64,000 bases of DNA from Tritrichomonas foetus. Lineage: Eukaryota; Parabasalia; Tritrichomonadida; Tritrichomonadidae. Positions 30,762-41,644 of the stretch are shown here, in pieces. The stretch is taken from assembly GCA_001839685.1 (NCBI GenBank), contig MLAK01000567.1, positions 40,355-104,354 of the forward strand, in the 5' to 3' direction. Made by a program: the position numbers and the translations under genes. The notes beneath the pieces were generated by a model. The model was given only the letters and a program-made list of their open reading frames with translations, was not told where the DNA came from and made no database searches. The number at the start of each line of letters is the position of its first letter. The first letter of the stretch is position 1.

Positions 30762-32009
30762 ATGGACGCTGATCGGATTCAGTTCGAAGCAATATTTCAA
30801 TTCTACTCGAATCTATTTAACACCGATGTCAAAGAATACACAACCCGTAATAGGCAACTTTCACTTCCAATCATCCCGCAAAAAATCATGATTCTGCTTC
30901 TTCATGCAGCAATTCAGATTTTCAAGAACGAACCAGTCACGCTACGAACCAGTGGACCAGTTATTGTTGTTGGTGATCTCCACGGGCAAGTATTAGATTT
31001 GATCAGAATTTTGAAAGTCAGAGGTCCGCCCCCAAACACGCATTACATTTTTCTCGGCGATTTAGTTGACCGCGGCCAGTTTTCTACAGAAACAGTGACG
31101 CTTGTATTAGTGATGAAAGTTTTATGGCCAAATGAGGTGATTTTATTACGGGGAAATCACGAATTCGATGAATTGTGCAAAATCGGCGGATTTGGGACAG
31201 AAATTACAAACATTTACTCATCTGATGAAATATCGGGACTTTTTTCTTTGGCCTTTGGCTGCATTCCGATAGCATGTATTGTTAACAAATCCATTGTGTG
31301 TCTTCATGGCGGAATTGGTCCGACCGTAAAGCGGCTATCAGATATTGATAAGATGCCAAGACCGTTATATGCTTTTCCAGATGGTCCTGTAACAGACATA
31401 CTCTGGTCTGATCCGTCAGATGTTGTTGAAATGTTCAGAACAAGTAGTCGCGGATCAGGCGCACTTTTTGGTGAGTTGGCATTAACCATGTTCTTGGAGC
31501 AAGAAGGATTAGATCTTTTGGTACGTGGCCATCAATGCGTTTCAACGGGTGTAGCTGCATCGTTGAATGGAAAATGCGTGACTGTTTTTAGTGCTTCTAA
31601 TTATTGCGGAATTTCGGGAAATAAATCTGGAATATTAGTAATAAATGCAGAAAATGTCATATCACATGAGGAATTTGATCCTTTGAGCCTTTTGTATCGT
31701 GCTGAAGTAAAATTCCTCCAAAGCAAGTCACCAACAGCTTTTATTGTTCCAATTGAAATGGTGACACTTTCAATTCCACAAAACAGTCCTCCTGAAAATA
31801 AGCAGAGAGGTACAGCAAGAGCGAGTCGACCACAAAGATCATCACTTCAGATAAAGAAACTTGATCCAGTGTGTCACACTGGAAGAGACGAAATTCGATC
31901 ACCATTGATTCGATCGCCCCCTCAGAGGAGATCTAAATCGATTGCCAGAACAAAATACGAAAGAGGAAAACCTCCTGTTCCACTTCCATCACTCAAGAAA
32001 AGGCGATGA
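30762..32009 (+). CDS. PP1-like serine/threonine protein phosphatase (PPP family)
   Basis: A 415-residue phosphatase. All PPP signatures are present: GDLHGQ (71-76), GDLVDRG (99-105) and RGNHE (130-134), which carry the metal ligands and the catalytic His. Then come CLHGGIGP (a variant of HGGLSP), WSDP, RGHQ (usually RAHQ) and FSASNYCG. The overall order and the SASNYCG end place it near PP1/PP2A. It is more divergent than a typical PP1, which is over 80 percent conserved across eukaryotes. The C-terminal 110 residues are a basic Ser/Pro/Arg-rich tail (RGTARASRPQRSS and RSPPQRRSKSIARTK) absent from PP1, probably a targeting or regulatory region with a possible nuclear localisation signal. Parabasalids carry expanded sets of such phosphatases. 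Confidence 0.88.
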   Translation: MDADRIQFEAIFQFYSNLFNTDVKEYTTRNRQLSLPIIPQKIMILLLHAAIQIFKNEPVTLRTSGPVIVVGDLHGQVLDLIRILKVRGPPPNTHYIFLGDLVDRGQFSTETVTLVLVMKVLWPNEVILLRGNHEFDELCKIGGFGTEITNIYSSDEISGLFSLAFGCIPIACIVNKSIVCLHGGIGPTVKRLSDIDKMPRPLYAFPDGPVTDILWSDPSDVVEMFRTSSRGSGALFGELALTMFLEQEGLDLLVRGHQCVSTGVAASLNGKCVTVFSASNYCGISGNKSGILVINAENVISHEEFDPLSLLYRAEVKFLQSKSPTAFIVPIEMVTLSIPQNSPPENKQRGTARASRPQRSSLQIKKLDPVCHTGRDEIRSPLIRSPPQRRSKSIARTKYERGKPPVPLPSLKKRR

Positions 32010-32827
32010 AATATGTATTAGAATTAAATTTTTGTTTGTTTTGATTTCAATTAAAAAAAAAAAACTTTTCATTTTATCTTTCTATTTTCTTTCCGAACTA
32101 GATCAAACACATTCATGAGCTTAATCAAACAATGAATGAAGAAGATGAATGCTGTAAAAGATTATCTAAATTCTCTTACAAAAAGAGCTCTTTTCATTCA
32201 CCATAATTCATAAGAGTTATGTATGATAATTAATTATAGACTTCTCAAGAAACAGATCAATAACAATACAGGTATATGCAAATATAGGCTTATTTAGGTA
32301 GGAATAGATGATTTGAAACTTTGTTGCGTAAATGTCTCTATTTCATCATTCTTTGGTTTCTATATGCAAACGCAAGTGTCACTTGTCAACATGCTTGATC
32401 ATCTTAGAAAAGAAAAACTAAGTCTTTTCACAACATCATCTTCACTCATTTAGAACAACTTATGCTCTTTATTCAAAGAAAATTTTTCTCTGTAAATCTC
32501 ATTTTTTGGTGATCACTAATCGATTTATCTTTCATTTCCCGATCGAAATGAGTTTGAAAAAAGTGTGAATTTAGTAACGAAACAGAAAAGTTTTATTTCT
32601 TATTTAGATTTCACACTGTTTTGTCATGGAACATGTTTATGTTTTTGTTTTTGATAAAAGAAAATGAAAATTACTCATTTGTCTATCGTTTCCAAGTATC
32701 CTGCGATTATTTTTGTGTATGAATGAATCACTTTTCGAGGAAAACTGTCTCGAAATAATTTCCCAGTTAAGAAAGCAAAAAAGCCATAAAAGCAGTTTCA
32801 AAAATAACAAAATACAAATTTTTTTAT
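32010..32827. other. Convergent intergenic gap, no gene seen
   Basis: About 820 bases between the 3' ends of the phosphatase and a small minus-strand gene. An open frame at 32637-32831 on the minus strand is low complexity and is not accepted. Confidence 0.5.
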
Positions 32828-33241
32828 TCACTTATTCTTTTGTTTTCCTGTGGCTTGTTTGAATTCAGCAGCATCAAGTTCTGGAAGCTCTCCTTCGTCC
32901 TCTTCGTCATCATCTTTGTCGCCTTTGGAGGTTTCTACTGTCTTTGCTGCAAAAATCGGCTGTTGTGGGTTCCTCATTTTGGCTGCCCTTTTCGTGATGA
33001 AATTTCCTTTGAATTTCTTTGTTTGTGTATTCGTGTTTGTTTCCTCTCTCAGGATAGCAACCAAATAATTCTGCGGGAACTTTCGAATCATTCCAGGATG
33101 ATAACCGCGACGAATAAGTTCTTCTTGAATTGTTTCGATTGGCAATCGCATGAGATCGTTCATACCTTCTGCTATTGGTGCTGAATCTTCTTCATCTTCT
33201 GATGGCGGCTTCTCAGGTTGCTTCTTCTTTCTTGGAGGCAT
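32828..33241 (-). CDS. Small basic/acidic protein, unknown
   Basis: A 137-residue protein I do not recognise. It starts with a strongly basic patch (PPRKKKQPEKPP), which may be a nuclear localisation signal, followed by an acidic stretch. Residues 33-66 (LPIETIQEELIRRGYHPGMIRKFPQNYLVAILREE) form a two-helix segment with the spacing of a SAP-like DNA/RNA-binding motif, a weak resemblance. Then comes a basic region (KFKGNFITKRAAKMR) and an acidic tail (KDDDEEDEGELPELDAAEF). The composition suits a nuclear or nucleolar protein or a chaperone of basic proteins. Its ATG is followed by a proline-rich start with no alternative nearby. Confidence 0.6.
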   Translation of the reverse strand: MPPRKKKQPEKPPSEDEEDSAPIAEGMNDLMRLPIETIQEELIRRGYHPGMIRKFPQNYLVAILREETNTNTQTKKFKGNFITKRAAKMRNPQQPIFAAKTVETSKGDKDDDEEDEGELPELDAAEFKQATGKQKNK

Positions 33242-33734
33242 TAAAATTTTGTGAACTTCACTTTTCCAAATTTTTTCACGTCAGGGAAGGGCTTTAATTT
33301 AAACGTGTCTTTTTAAATTCCAATTTGGCCATTTATACATTGAAAATAGTTAAATCAAAAATTCTATCGTTGAAAAATTTGCCAAATTGTCTGACAACAT
33401 CGAGAAATTTTGGATTAATGCTTCAGATGAATTTGAGTTTCTAGTCCATGCTTTCGTCTTAATTCAGATGTATAAAAAATGTTTTATGAATAGTTGTTCT
33501 CTTAACATCTCTGTTAAGATAAATGCATGATATAATTTTAATTCAGACCAACTGTTCCCTCAATTCACTCCCAAACAAAGAATCCTATTTATTCATATAT
33601 TTACTCACAAAATTCATATCCATTACAAAAAATGAGGAATAAAAATTAAGTGTGGTCTATTCAAAAATGATGTGGTATCATTCAATTTTGAATTAGTAAT
33701 TTGAGATGAATGAGATAAAAAAGCAAACGGTAAA
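33242..33734. other. Divergent intergenic gap, no gene seen
   Basis: About 490 A+T-rich bases between divergent genes. Promoters for both must lie here. Nothing else is seen. Confidence 0.5.
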
Positions 33735-34448
33735 ATGGAAAGATTGATCGAGCATGTGAATATACAAGTAGAGGAACTACAAAGCTACGACTCTATTCAA
33801 TGGGACAGTATTAAAAACGCCCTTGTTGCAATTCAAGAGCAAAATCCATCATTAAGCGATTCTTTAGTGAACCTTTTTGAAGAAATCAAACGACATTATC
33901 TAAATGACATGTTGAAGGCCAAAAATATCTATGAAGAAAAAGCTAAGCAGTTTGAATTAGTTAACGCCAGACTCCAATTAAATGAAATTGAAGGAAACTA
34001 CAGAAATCATGAGAAAACTCAGATGAATGAAGAAGAAGAAATCGACGAGGAAGATATCATTGGAAAGCTTAGTGATCAGTTTAATGAAAATGAAATGATT
34101 TTTAGTGATCAGAATAGTATTCATGGTTTTAATTTTCCAATCAACAATGAAAACACAATTTCAATGTTTACAGAAATGGCTGGATCAACATCAATCAGCG
34201 ATTGCATATGTTTCGAAATTGGAGATTCCAGTGAACATGCAAATATCGAAGTCCAAAAGGAATGTGATGACTTAAATATGATAAATGAGCTCATTTATCA
34301 AAATAACCAATATTTAAAACTTGCAGCATCATGGAAGAAACAGTGTCAAGCTATAATGATGAAAATGGAGGAAATGAAGAAAGGAAACTACAATGAAAAG
34401 AACAAAGAAAAAATGAACACACCATTAGATAAAAAACTCAATTTATAA
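33735..34448 (+). CDS. Coiled-coil protein, unknown
   Basis: A 237-residue, mostly helical and acidic protein with no recognised domain. Helices are seen at 1-110 (NIQVEELQSYDSIQWDSIK and AKNIYEEKAKQFELVNARLQ) and at 185-225 (MINELIYQNNQYLKLAASWKK). The middle (115-180) is polar, with an acidic EEEEIDEEDIIGK. The last 20 residues are very basic (KGNYNEKNKEKMNTPLDKK). It may be a structural or adaptor protein. The ATG at 33735 is the first in frame. Confidence 0.55.
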   Translation: MERLIEHVNIQVEELQSYDSIQWDSIKNALVAIQEQNPSLSDSLVNLFEEIKRHYLNDMLKAKNIYEEKAKQFELVNARLQLNEIEGNYRNHEKTQMNEEEEIDEEDIIGKLSDQFNENEMIFSDQNSIHGFNFPINNENTISMFTEMAGSTSISDCICFEIGDSSEHANIEVQKECDDLNMINELIYQNNQYLKLAASWKKQCQAIMMKMEEMKKGNYNEKNKEKMNTPLDKKLNL

Positions 34449-34615
34449 ATCCACAATATTATCAAAAAGTCTTTCAAGGTGACACAAGTTCATTAAAAAT
34501 TAAATAATTTATAAAATAAAAGTTAACAAATTTCTAATTTTATAAAATCCATAATTTTATAAATTTATTACAAACAAATAAAAATTCTATGATTCAGGTC
34601 TGAAATATGAAAATA

Positions 34616-35962
34616 TCACTCATTTTGTCCATTAATACTAAGTAAAGTTTCAGAAAGATACGTTGAACATGCAACAAGTGTTGCTCTTGCATGAAGAAGC
34701 TCAGATGCAATTTCTTCAATAATTACAAACTCATTTACAAAATTAGCTAAATCCACAAATTCTGGAATATCTGACGCCAAAGTCACACCAATAAATAAAC
34801 TAAAAGTATCATCAAATGAAAAAGAAATTTTTTCTTCGGAATAATGACTCGCTGCTTTTTCTATAGCTTTTACAGTTCTTTGTACACATAACATGATGTC
34901 GAGTGGATTTGTCATAAAATTCATTTCTTCTAAATAGTAAATTGCTTCACCGTAAAATGGATCACCTCTGAAAACTTCTCTTGGAAGTCTATTTAATCTC
35001 GTTTTCGGTGGGCAGTATTTTAAGGCAATTTCAAGCTTCCTGAGATTTACTTCAGATAAACCTTGGATTATATTTTGGGAATTGTCTGAAACTTTGAAGA
35101 ATTGTTTAATTGGGTAAACTTCTTCATAAATGTAACGAAATAATAACATAAATATAATTTTTAAGCTTTTTGAATTGGTCAAATGAAAATGCGACACAAT
35201 ATTATTTCCAATTTCAAAAATTGAGGTATTGAACAATTGAGGAATAAGAGAATCCTGTAATTCTATCAATGATTTGATATCAGTATAAAATAAAAAACGG
35301 GGAGATGAAATTGCTGCATTGAAAATATGCTGATAGCAAGATATATCGAAAAAGGAACAAATCGGAGAAAAATCTTTAATTTGTGGTGATAATTTTGTGA
35401 CTAAATTTTTATAGATTTTTTCATTATTTGGATCGAAGTTTTTTTCTTGATGAAGTTTTGGATAAAAATTATGAAGGTATTTTGTTAAGTAGATAATTTC
35501 TGGAGTTTTTTCATTAAAATTCTCAATGAGTTTAGGTAGGTCTATTATTATAGGTTGTGTTGTAAAATTATTTGAGTAAGGTTTTAAAAATTCAATTATT
35601 GAACAAAAAATATTTTTAAAATATTCATGGTTTTCCATTCGTTGCTTATACAAATAACTTGACAAATAATTTACTATATGAATTTTGAGGTGATCTGCTG
35701 AATAAAAATTCAATAATAAATCAACATCAAAATTATTTTTGGGAGTAGATGTAAGCACATGAAAATGATAGAAGTTAGTTAGTTCACTCAGCACCGAGAT
35801 AAAATTCTCGCAAACTTGAGGTGAAAAATCAAGTGATAAATATGGAACAAGTGTTGGATATTTTAATAGATCAACTATAAATTCACGTGTATATTTGTTT
35901 GGCTCTACATCAATTAAAGCTTTTTGGTGAAGAGGTTGATCCATTGTTTCCCACTTTTCCAT
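34616..35962 (-). CDS. VPS9-domain protein, likely Rab5-type exchange factor
   Basis: A 448-residue protein. The C-terminal part, about 325-425, looks like a VPS9 domain: RGDPFYGEAIYYLEEMNFMT, PLDIMLCVQRTVKAIEKAA, then FSFDDTFSLFIGVTLASDIPEFVDLANFVNEF. The last piece parallels the family's 'ADD-LP-L-YV----P-----N--YI', with the paired Asp residues in place but the usual Tyr replaced. VPS9 domains load GTP onto Rab5-class GTPases in early endosomes. The N-terminal 300 residues are helical and unassigned. It starts at MEKWETMDQ; a second Met seven codons on is an alternative. Several trichomonad VPS9 proteins have such divergent N-termini. Function in endocytic traffic is inferred from the domain. 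Confidence 0.62.
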   Translation of the reverse strand: MEKWETMDQPLHQKALIDVEPNKYTREFIVDLLKYPTLVPYLSLDFSPQVCENFISVLSELTNFYHFHVLTSTPKNNFDVDLLLNFYSADHLKIHIVNYLSSYLYKQRMENHEYFKNIFCSIIEFLKPYSNNFTTQPIIIDLPKLIENFNEKTPEIIYLTKYLHNFYPKLHQEKNFDPNNEKIYKNLVTKLSPQIKDFSPICSFFDISCYQHIFNAAISSPRFLFYTDIKSLIELQDSLIPQLFNTSIFEIGNNIVSHFHLTNSKSLKIIFMLLFRYIYEEVYPIKQFFKVSDNSQNIIQGLSEVNLRKLEIALKYCPPKTRLNRLPREVFRGDPFYGEAIYYLEEMNFMTNPLDIMLCVQRTVKAIEKAASHYSEEKISFSFDDTFSLFIGVTLASDIPEFVDLANFVNEFVIIEEIASELLHARATLVACSTYLSETLLSINGQNE

Positions 35963-36306
35963 TTTTTGGGATAATAAGAAAATAACCTATGAAAAAGTTG
36001 GACGATAAAAAAAAAGGATTGAAAACGTATATTGAATTTGGATTAATCCGTCAGAAGTTACTAAAAAGTTTGACAGTCATTCAATCATAACGAAGATAAA
36101 GTTAACGATACGCATTCAATAGTGTGTTATATTCATTTAAAAAGTCAACAATTTCAGACTGTTTGGATATTAATAATACAAAAAATAATGACGAAATTAT
36201 AGCTTTTTAAATGAAAAACGATGAAAACCCACCTCAAATTGAATATAACAATTACTTTCCTCAGAAAAATTTACAAAAGAGTAGAAACTTCGTATTTATC
36301 GTTGAA
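35963..36306. other. Divergent intergenic gap, no gene seen
   Basis: About 340 bases between the VPS9 gene and the cyclase-like gene, which read apart. It contains A-runs and the likely promoters for both. No gene is supported; an open frame at 36221-36454 overlaps the cyclase-like start and is not accepted. Confidence 0.45.
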
Positions 36307-36341
36307 TTTCACCATTAATTTCACCTTATATTTCACCATTA
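36307..36341 (+). promoter_or_regulatory. Three tandem TTTCACC(A)TTA initiator-like motifs
   Basis: The sequence TTTCACCATTA, or a near copy, occurs three times within about 35 bases ending 17 bases before the cyclase-like ATG. Each contains TCAC plus T-rich sequence, as expected for the initiator. Multiple start sites are possible. Confidence 0.35.
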
Positions 36342-36357
36342 AAATTTCGGTCTTGGA

Positions 36358-39300
36358 ATGGATTCCGAAACATCTGAGAACACTGATGCGATTTCGGCTG
36401 ATCTCATTGCAAACGTATTTTCATCCTTATCGTCTCCTGTTCCACCGAATCTAACAAATTACGAATTCAACATCTTCCATTTTTATTCATCGCTTATTCA
36501 AGGGACGAGGCAGATGATCCCATTTTCTATTATTATGAACATCATCCTAATATTTCAGAGTTTTGCAACAAATAGTCTTTTGATTTTATTAGACAATATT
36601 GAAAGAAATGGCGAAAATATATCAAACACATTTCAGTTCGTTTATTTTTTTCTAAATTTTAATGTTTATTCTAGTAGTGATGGTTTTTCGCCATCTTATT
36701 TTCTTGCAATTGCATTAGCAGCATTTTTATGCATTATTATTTTCTTTTTTGCATTATATTTGGCAGCAACTAAAACATATTTACGAATAAGAATGCAGTG
36801 TTTTTTTGTATTCTTTATTATTGAAGTTCCTTCAATCTTGCTCATTGTTATGGCGAATGTCACTAGCCGTTTAATTTGCCACCTTCTTGCACAGACATAC
36901 AAAAAGTATATTTTTCAATCAATAATATTAGTGATTTTCTTTATATTGCTTTTTGTTATGTACCAATTCACTGCGTTGACATTACATAATTCAGTTTATT
37001 ACCAAATGGGTGCAAAAATTTCCGTTCCGACTATTTCATTTCATGTTCTTTATACACTTATGGCTTTAATCGTAAATATTATGAATACTACACTTCCACC
37101 ACCAAGAACAAAAATTTTCCTTTCTATCTTCTACGGAATTATTGGAGTTTACCAAGTTTTTTTATCGACTTTAAGATTTTATCAATATGATTTATTATCT
37201 GGGTTTTCTCTTGGCTCTGCATTTAGCTTATTTCATTCTTGTATTTATTATTCTTTACGAGCAGCAAATTATGAACTTGATCCTGAGTTGTTCTTATATA
37301 TCAATTTCATCATATTTTTTGGTGTTTCTATCATTTCAAATTTTGTAATAAAATTATCCAATAAATCTATTGTTAAAAAATTGAATCGTGATCCTGATTT
37401 TTTTGTAACGAAACGATTAAAACAAACAAATAATGAGAGTGAAAGTGGTGAATCTCTGAAATCTTTGGATACTTTCGAAAGTGTTGATATCGATGATCAA
37501 GAAAATGATGAAATAATAACTCATAACAAAAAATCCAAAAATTCAAAGAACACTACGGAAAACAATTCGAAATCGAAAGGCAAAAAAGATTCACATGACG
37601 ATAGAACTTTGGAAAGTTATCAAAACAATCGAATCTCTGATTATAAATTAGCACTTTATGCGAAAATTGCATTTATGGAAGCACTTCCATGTGCATTTAA
37701 TTTATCATTTCTAGATCAAGCAATTGAATATCCACGGCCAAATTGGCTTCTATTTCAATTTCTAAGATATGCTACTTTAATAAATTCCCAAGATGAAAAA
37801 ACTTGCCAACTTGTTTCAATTATAGAATCAATCCCAAATTTATCTATCTCTGAGCGTTTCATTGTTTGGGAAATGGAATATTTCACAAATGCCAATATTA
37901 TCGATGATCCTCCAGAAAGTTTAAAGCCGGCAATTTTAGAACTTGAAACCAAAATAATCCAATTCCAAACTGCTAACAAATCATTTACAGCCAAAATAAG
38001 TGATGATGCAACTGTGAATTCATTATTGATAGACGCATTATCATCGATGAAGAACTTAATCACAAATGAAATGCGATTAATGAAATGGATGCTTCCTAAT
38101 TGCCCACAAGTTCTTCAATTATACTCCACTTATAAAAGTAAAGTATGTGATACAGAAAAATCATCTAAAAATTGGAACACGATTGCAAGTGAACTAAAGA
38201 AAAATTCTATTATTTTTGCAGATTTTAATCATGTCCATGCTTATGATATTTTCCCTAAAATGCAATCAAGTCTTCTTCAAATGCTTACAAAAAATCGAGC
38301 ATTTAATACTTCAATTGGTCGTCAAATTACAATGAATCCTTATGCGCAAAAATTACCTCCAATTACACAATCACGCCAAGATTCCAGACAAACTCTCGCT
38401 GCCATTTTTTCCAATAGATTAACGGTTTATTCAACAATTTCAAAAATTTCATTTTTTCTATTGTTTGTAATCTTAATGGTTCATTTTCTTTTATGCTTTA
38501 CCCAAAATTCTTATAACAAACGCTATTATTCAGATTTCTTTGAACTTTCTGTATGCTTTCTTGACACAGCGTCTGCTTATATATCTTTCTTAGTTCCTGC
38601 ACAGGCATTAATTAGAAATGGCAATAATTCCACTATTTCTGATTTTGATTATACCAATATTAAAGCAAATGAATTTGCAGTGCTTTCAAGTAGTTTATCT
38701 TCACTTTTTAAAATGAAATCATTTACAAGAAAATCTATTTTTAAAGAATCATTTGCATGGTTTCCAAAGAAAATCTTTCAATTGCCTTCAATCAATGTTC
38801 ATTATACAATGAATGAAGAAATTACAATAACATTATCTCGACTTACCACCTTATATAATTCTATTGTTCAAGACACCACAATTAATTTTGATGCACCAGA
38901 ATTACCAACTTTCATAGTAACTTCAAAAATATTTCCCCAATTTTGGATCCAAGCACTTGATTTAACTAGAAATTCGGTGATTACACTTCTAGATAAAATC
39001 AAAACAACAATTAACAACAAAATGTATTATTCATCAATCCCATTTATCATAGTTCTTGTTTTTTGTTGTTTTTTACCAATTTTTATATTATACGAGATGA
39101 GACAATTAATTCCACTTTTCCCACATGATAAATCCAAATGAACACAGTCAATTTTATATACATTTTTATCACGAGATTTCACAACTTTCGAAAGAAGCGC
39201 AGCAAAATTGTATTTTCTTTTCGCTGTTCACGTTTTACTTGGACTTTGTGTAATTTTTGCATTAAATTCACGAATTTCAAAACATAACGATATTCTTGAG

Positions 39301-40806
39301 ATTGAATTAGATTCACTTGTTGGTATTGGTTATCAATATGTTTATGGAGGATCTTTATTATCTTGTTTATATTTGAATTCTATGGAGAATAATTATTCCC
39401 AATACGTTGATAAAAAAACATTATTCTATTATATGCAACTAGCAATTGATTATTATTGTAATGGAACTATTACTGGACACATAATGATTCCTTCACAAGA
39501 TTCAACTTATTTAACACATTACTTAATGCTTGCGATCCATCAATCGTTAAATAATGAAATTCGTGTAAATGAAACAGAATTGGCATTAATGAGAGAATTA
39601 TTTGACAACTATATTATTACAAACTTGAATAATATGACAATAAGTTCAATTGAATATATGGAAGACCTCACTGATACATTTTTAATTGATTGCATGTCAA
39701 TCAGTGAAGTATTTCTATGGCTTGCACTCGTGGTTTATCTTCTAGAAATTGTGATTTATTCAAAAATGTGGAATAATTTAACCATTCTTGTAAAAATGCT
39801 TACCCAGCTACCCGAAAAATATATTTCTTCATCAGAAAAACTTCTTGAAATGTTACAAGAAAGAACTCAATTAACTCAATTTTCTGAATTCAAAAGATCT
39901 TCTGTTTTAGATCTCTTAAATTTACCTTGTGCCCTTGCCGATGAAGATAATTATATAATTTCAACAAATCGCCTTTGGCTAGCTTTTTATAATGAATCAC
40001 CTGATTGTGTTATTGGTCGTGATGTTCATGATTTTCTTAAAACAACTGAAGCCAAATATGAAGAAAAAGAAGTTAATGGTACTCAAAAATTAATCATAAT
40101 TAATGAAAAGAAAAGAGAAAAAGAATATAAGAAAAGATTAAAAACTCTTAAAGAGAAAGTTTTAAATTTACGTTCAGTAATTATTCCCCGTCGTTTTCTA
40201 AAAGAAAAAGAGCAAACTGAATTCGATATTAAGTTTATTATTAATTGCTGCATTATTATGTCACCTGCTAAAACAGGTGATGAAAATAATGATAGATTGA
40301 ATCCAGACGAATGGATCACTGATGCAAAAGAATATGAACAATGGATTGTTGAACGTTGTGAAATTTGTGATGATGTAGATATTCTACGTGGATCATGCCG
40401 TGAATTAATGCTTTTGTTTGGTGTCAATGAACGAAGTAGTCCTCATTTATTAGCTGTAACAGCATTAACAATTGTAATTGATTCAATGCGAAGAGGGCTT
40501 GAGTATCGCTGGAGATCTGGCGGCATTGACATTTGTACAACAATTTCGTGTGGATTTGATTCGAAATTCATTTTGAAGAGAGACAGTACAGCAATGATTG
40601 ATATGCTTGGTGATGCATTTTCTAAACAAATGGCCTTGCGTGAGAAGATTGAGTTAAATTCGATTATTTGTGATCGAGAAATTATGGAAATTCTATCACA
40701 ATGCAAATTTGGTGTTGAATTCGACCAAATTGACAATGATGCCTTTATATTTAGTTTTGATATGGCCTCGGAAAATTCTAATATTAGGAGTAGTTCAATA
40801 TATTAG
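36358..40806 (+). pseudogene. Membrane protein with PAS and degenerate cyclase domains, broken by one in-frame TGA
   Basis: One reading frame of 1482 codons is interrupted only by TGA at 39139-39141. The upstream part has 927 residues and the downstream frame is in the same phase, with no other stop between them. The product would be a large multi-pass membrane protein. Hydrophobic segments cluster at about 45-330 and 695-930, and again right after the stop and near residue 1120. Next come a PAS domain (VLDLLNLPCALADEDNYIIS, then FLKTT) and a C-terminal region laid out like a class III nucleotide cyclase but without its catalytic Asp residues (INCCIIMSPAK where IV-DI-GFT is usual; MLGDAFSKQMALREK near the end). 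Such membrane cyclase-like proteins are abundant in trichomonads. The downstream frame's only upstream start would be TTG at 39208. The TGA could be a loss-of-function mutation, a sequencing error or readthrough. Confidence 0.72.
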
Positions 40807-41036
40807 TTATGAATGTTTATATGTTATATTTTGTATTTATGTAAATAGAATATTATTACGTTTTTTTTATACTTCTAATTATCATTGTCATTTTGATTAA
40901 TCTAGATAATAATTGACTACAACATGTAACATCCAAAATATGATGATTGTCATTTTGGAAAAACAAACATTTTTAATATAGATACTGTATCAACAGAATT
41001 TCTGCCCTTTTCAAATGAATGCCAAAATTGTCTTTG

Positions 41037-41048
41037 TCATTTCATTTC
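41037..41048 (+). promoter_or_regulatory. Double initiator at the SNARE gene
   Basis: TCATTTCATTTC, two overlapping initiator motifs, abuts the ATG at 41049. It supports 41049 as the start rather than the ATG at 41019. Confidence 0.5.
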
Positions 41049-41276
41049 ATGTCTATTGGAAACAACCAAGAACTGGTTCAAAACAAAATGGCCCAAATTG
41101 ATAGATCGCTTGATAGTTTATTGGATTTGACTGAAAAGCTGAAAAGCTTATCTTTAGATATGAACAATGAATTAACAGAACAGGATAAAATAACAAAAGA
41201 CACCTTGAACAGAATGGACAAAAATATTATTCAAATAGATAAAACAATAAAAACAACTCAAAAACTAAATGTTTAG
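41049..41276 (+). CDS. Minimal Q-SNARE motif protein without membrane anchor
   Basis: A 75-residue protein that is essentially a single SNARE helix. Heptads run through AQIDRSLDSLLDLTEKL, SLSLDMNNELTEQDKI and LNRMDKNIIQIDKTIK. The Gln of ELTEQDK is at the position of the ionic zero layer, so it is a Q-SNARE. The pattern 'LD-L---L--LALDM-NEL--Q---I--I--K-D' is closest to Qc SNAREs and to the second helix of SNAP-25. It ends six residues after the motif (KLNV) with no transmembrane helix, and the DNA beyond the stop contains no hydrophobic stretch in any frame I checked. There is no visible prenylation motif either. It could work as a soluble fourth helix in a fusion complex, like SNAP-29 or SNAP-25. 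The frame extends to an ATG at 41019, but 41049 follows the initiator. Confidence 0.65.
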   Translation: MSIGNNQELVQNKMAQIDRSLDSLLDLTEKLKSLSLDMNNELTEQDKITKDTLNRMDKNIIQIDKTIKTTQKLNV

Positions 41277-41644
41277 TCAAAAAGAGATACATTTCAATAT
41301 GATAAAATGAAATTATTCAAAATGATATGCTGACTTCGCAAAGAGTGGATACTTTAATAAATGAAAATGATTTGTGATTTGGATATTTCACCGAGAGTTT
41401 TAAATTGTGTTTATTCATGAGAGAATCTCTTTTTAAAAGTATTTTCTAAAATGACACTTTATATGATTATCATTGAGAGAATTTTTTGACACTTAAAGTA
41501 TGCCAAATAACCCCAACTATGCATCGGAAAAAAAAATCTTGCCACAATCATGAAAGGGATTATATATCTTCAGAATTTTTGAATGTACTGTCAATTTTTC
41601 TATTACATTGTTTCGTTTAAAATTTTTCAAAAATTGAACAAAAA
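41277..41644. other. Intergenic gap, no gene seen
   Basis: About 370 bases between two plus-strand genes. No membrane-anchor exon or other gene is seen. Confidence 0.5.

Noticed and set aside
36221..36454. 77-codon frame overlapping the cyclase-like start
   Set aside because: It overlaps the initiator and start of the larger gene in another frame.
39208..40806. The downstream half of the cyclase-like gene as an independent gene
   Set aside because: It begins at TTG, is in frame with the upstream half, and has a membrane segment that continues the same domain plan. One broken gene is the simpler reading.
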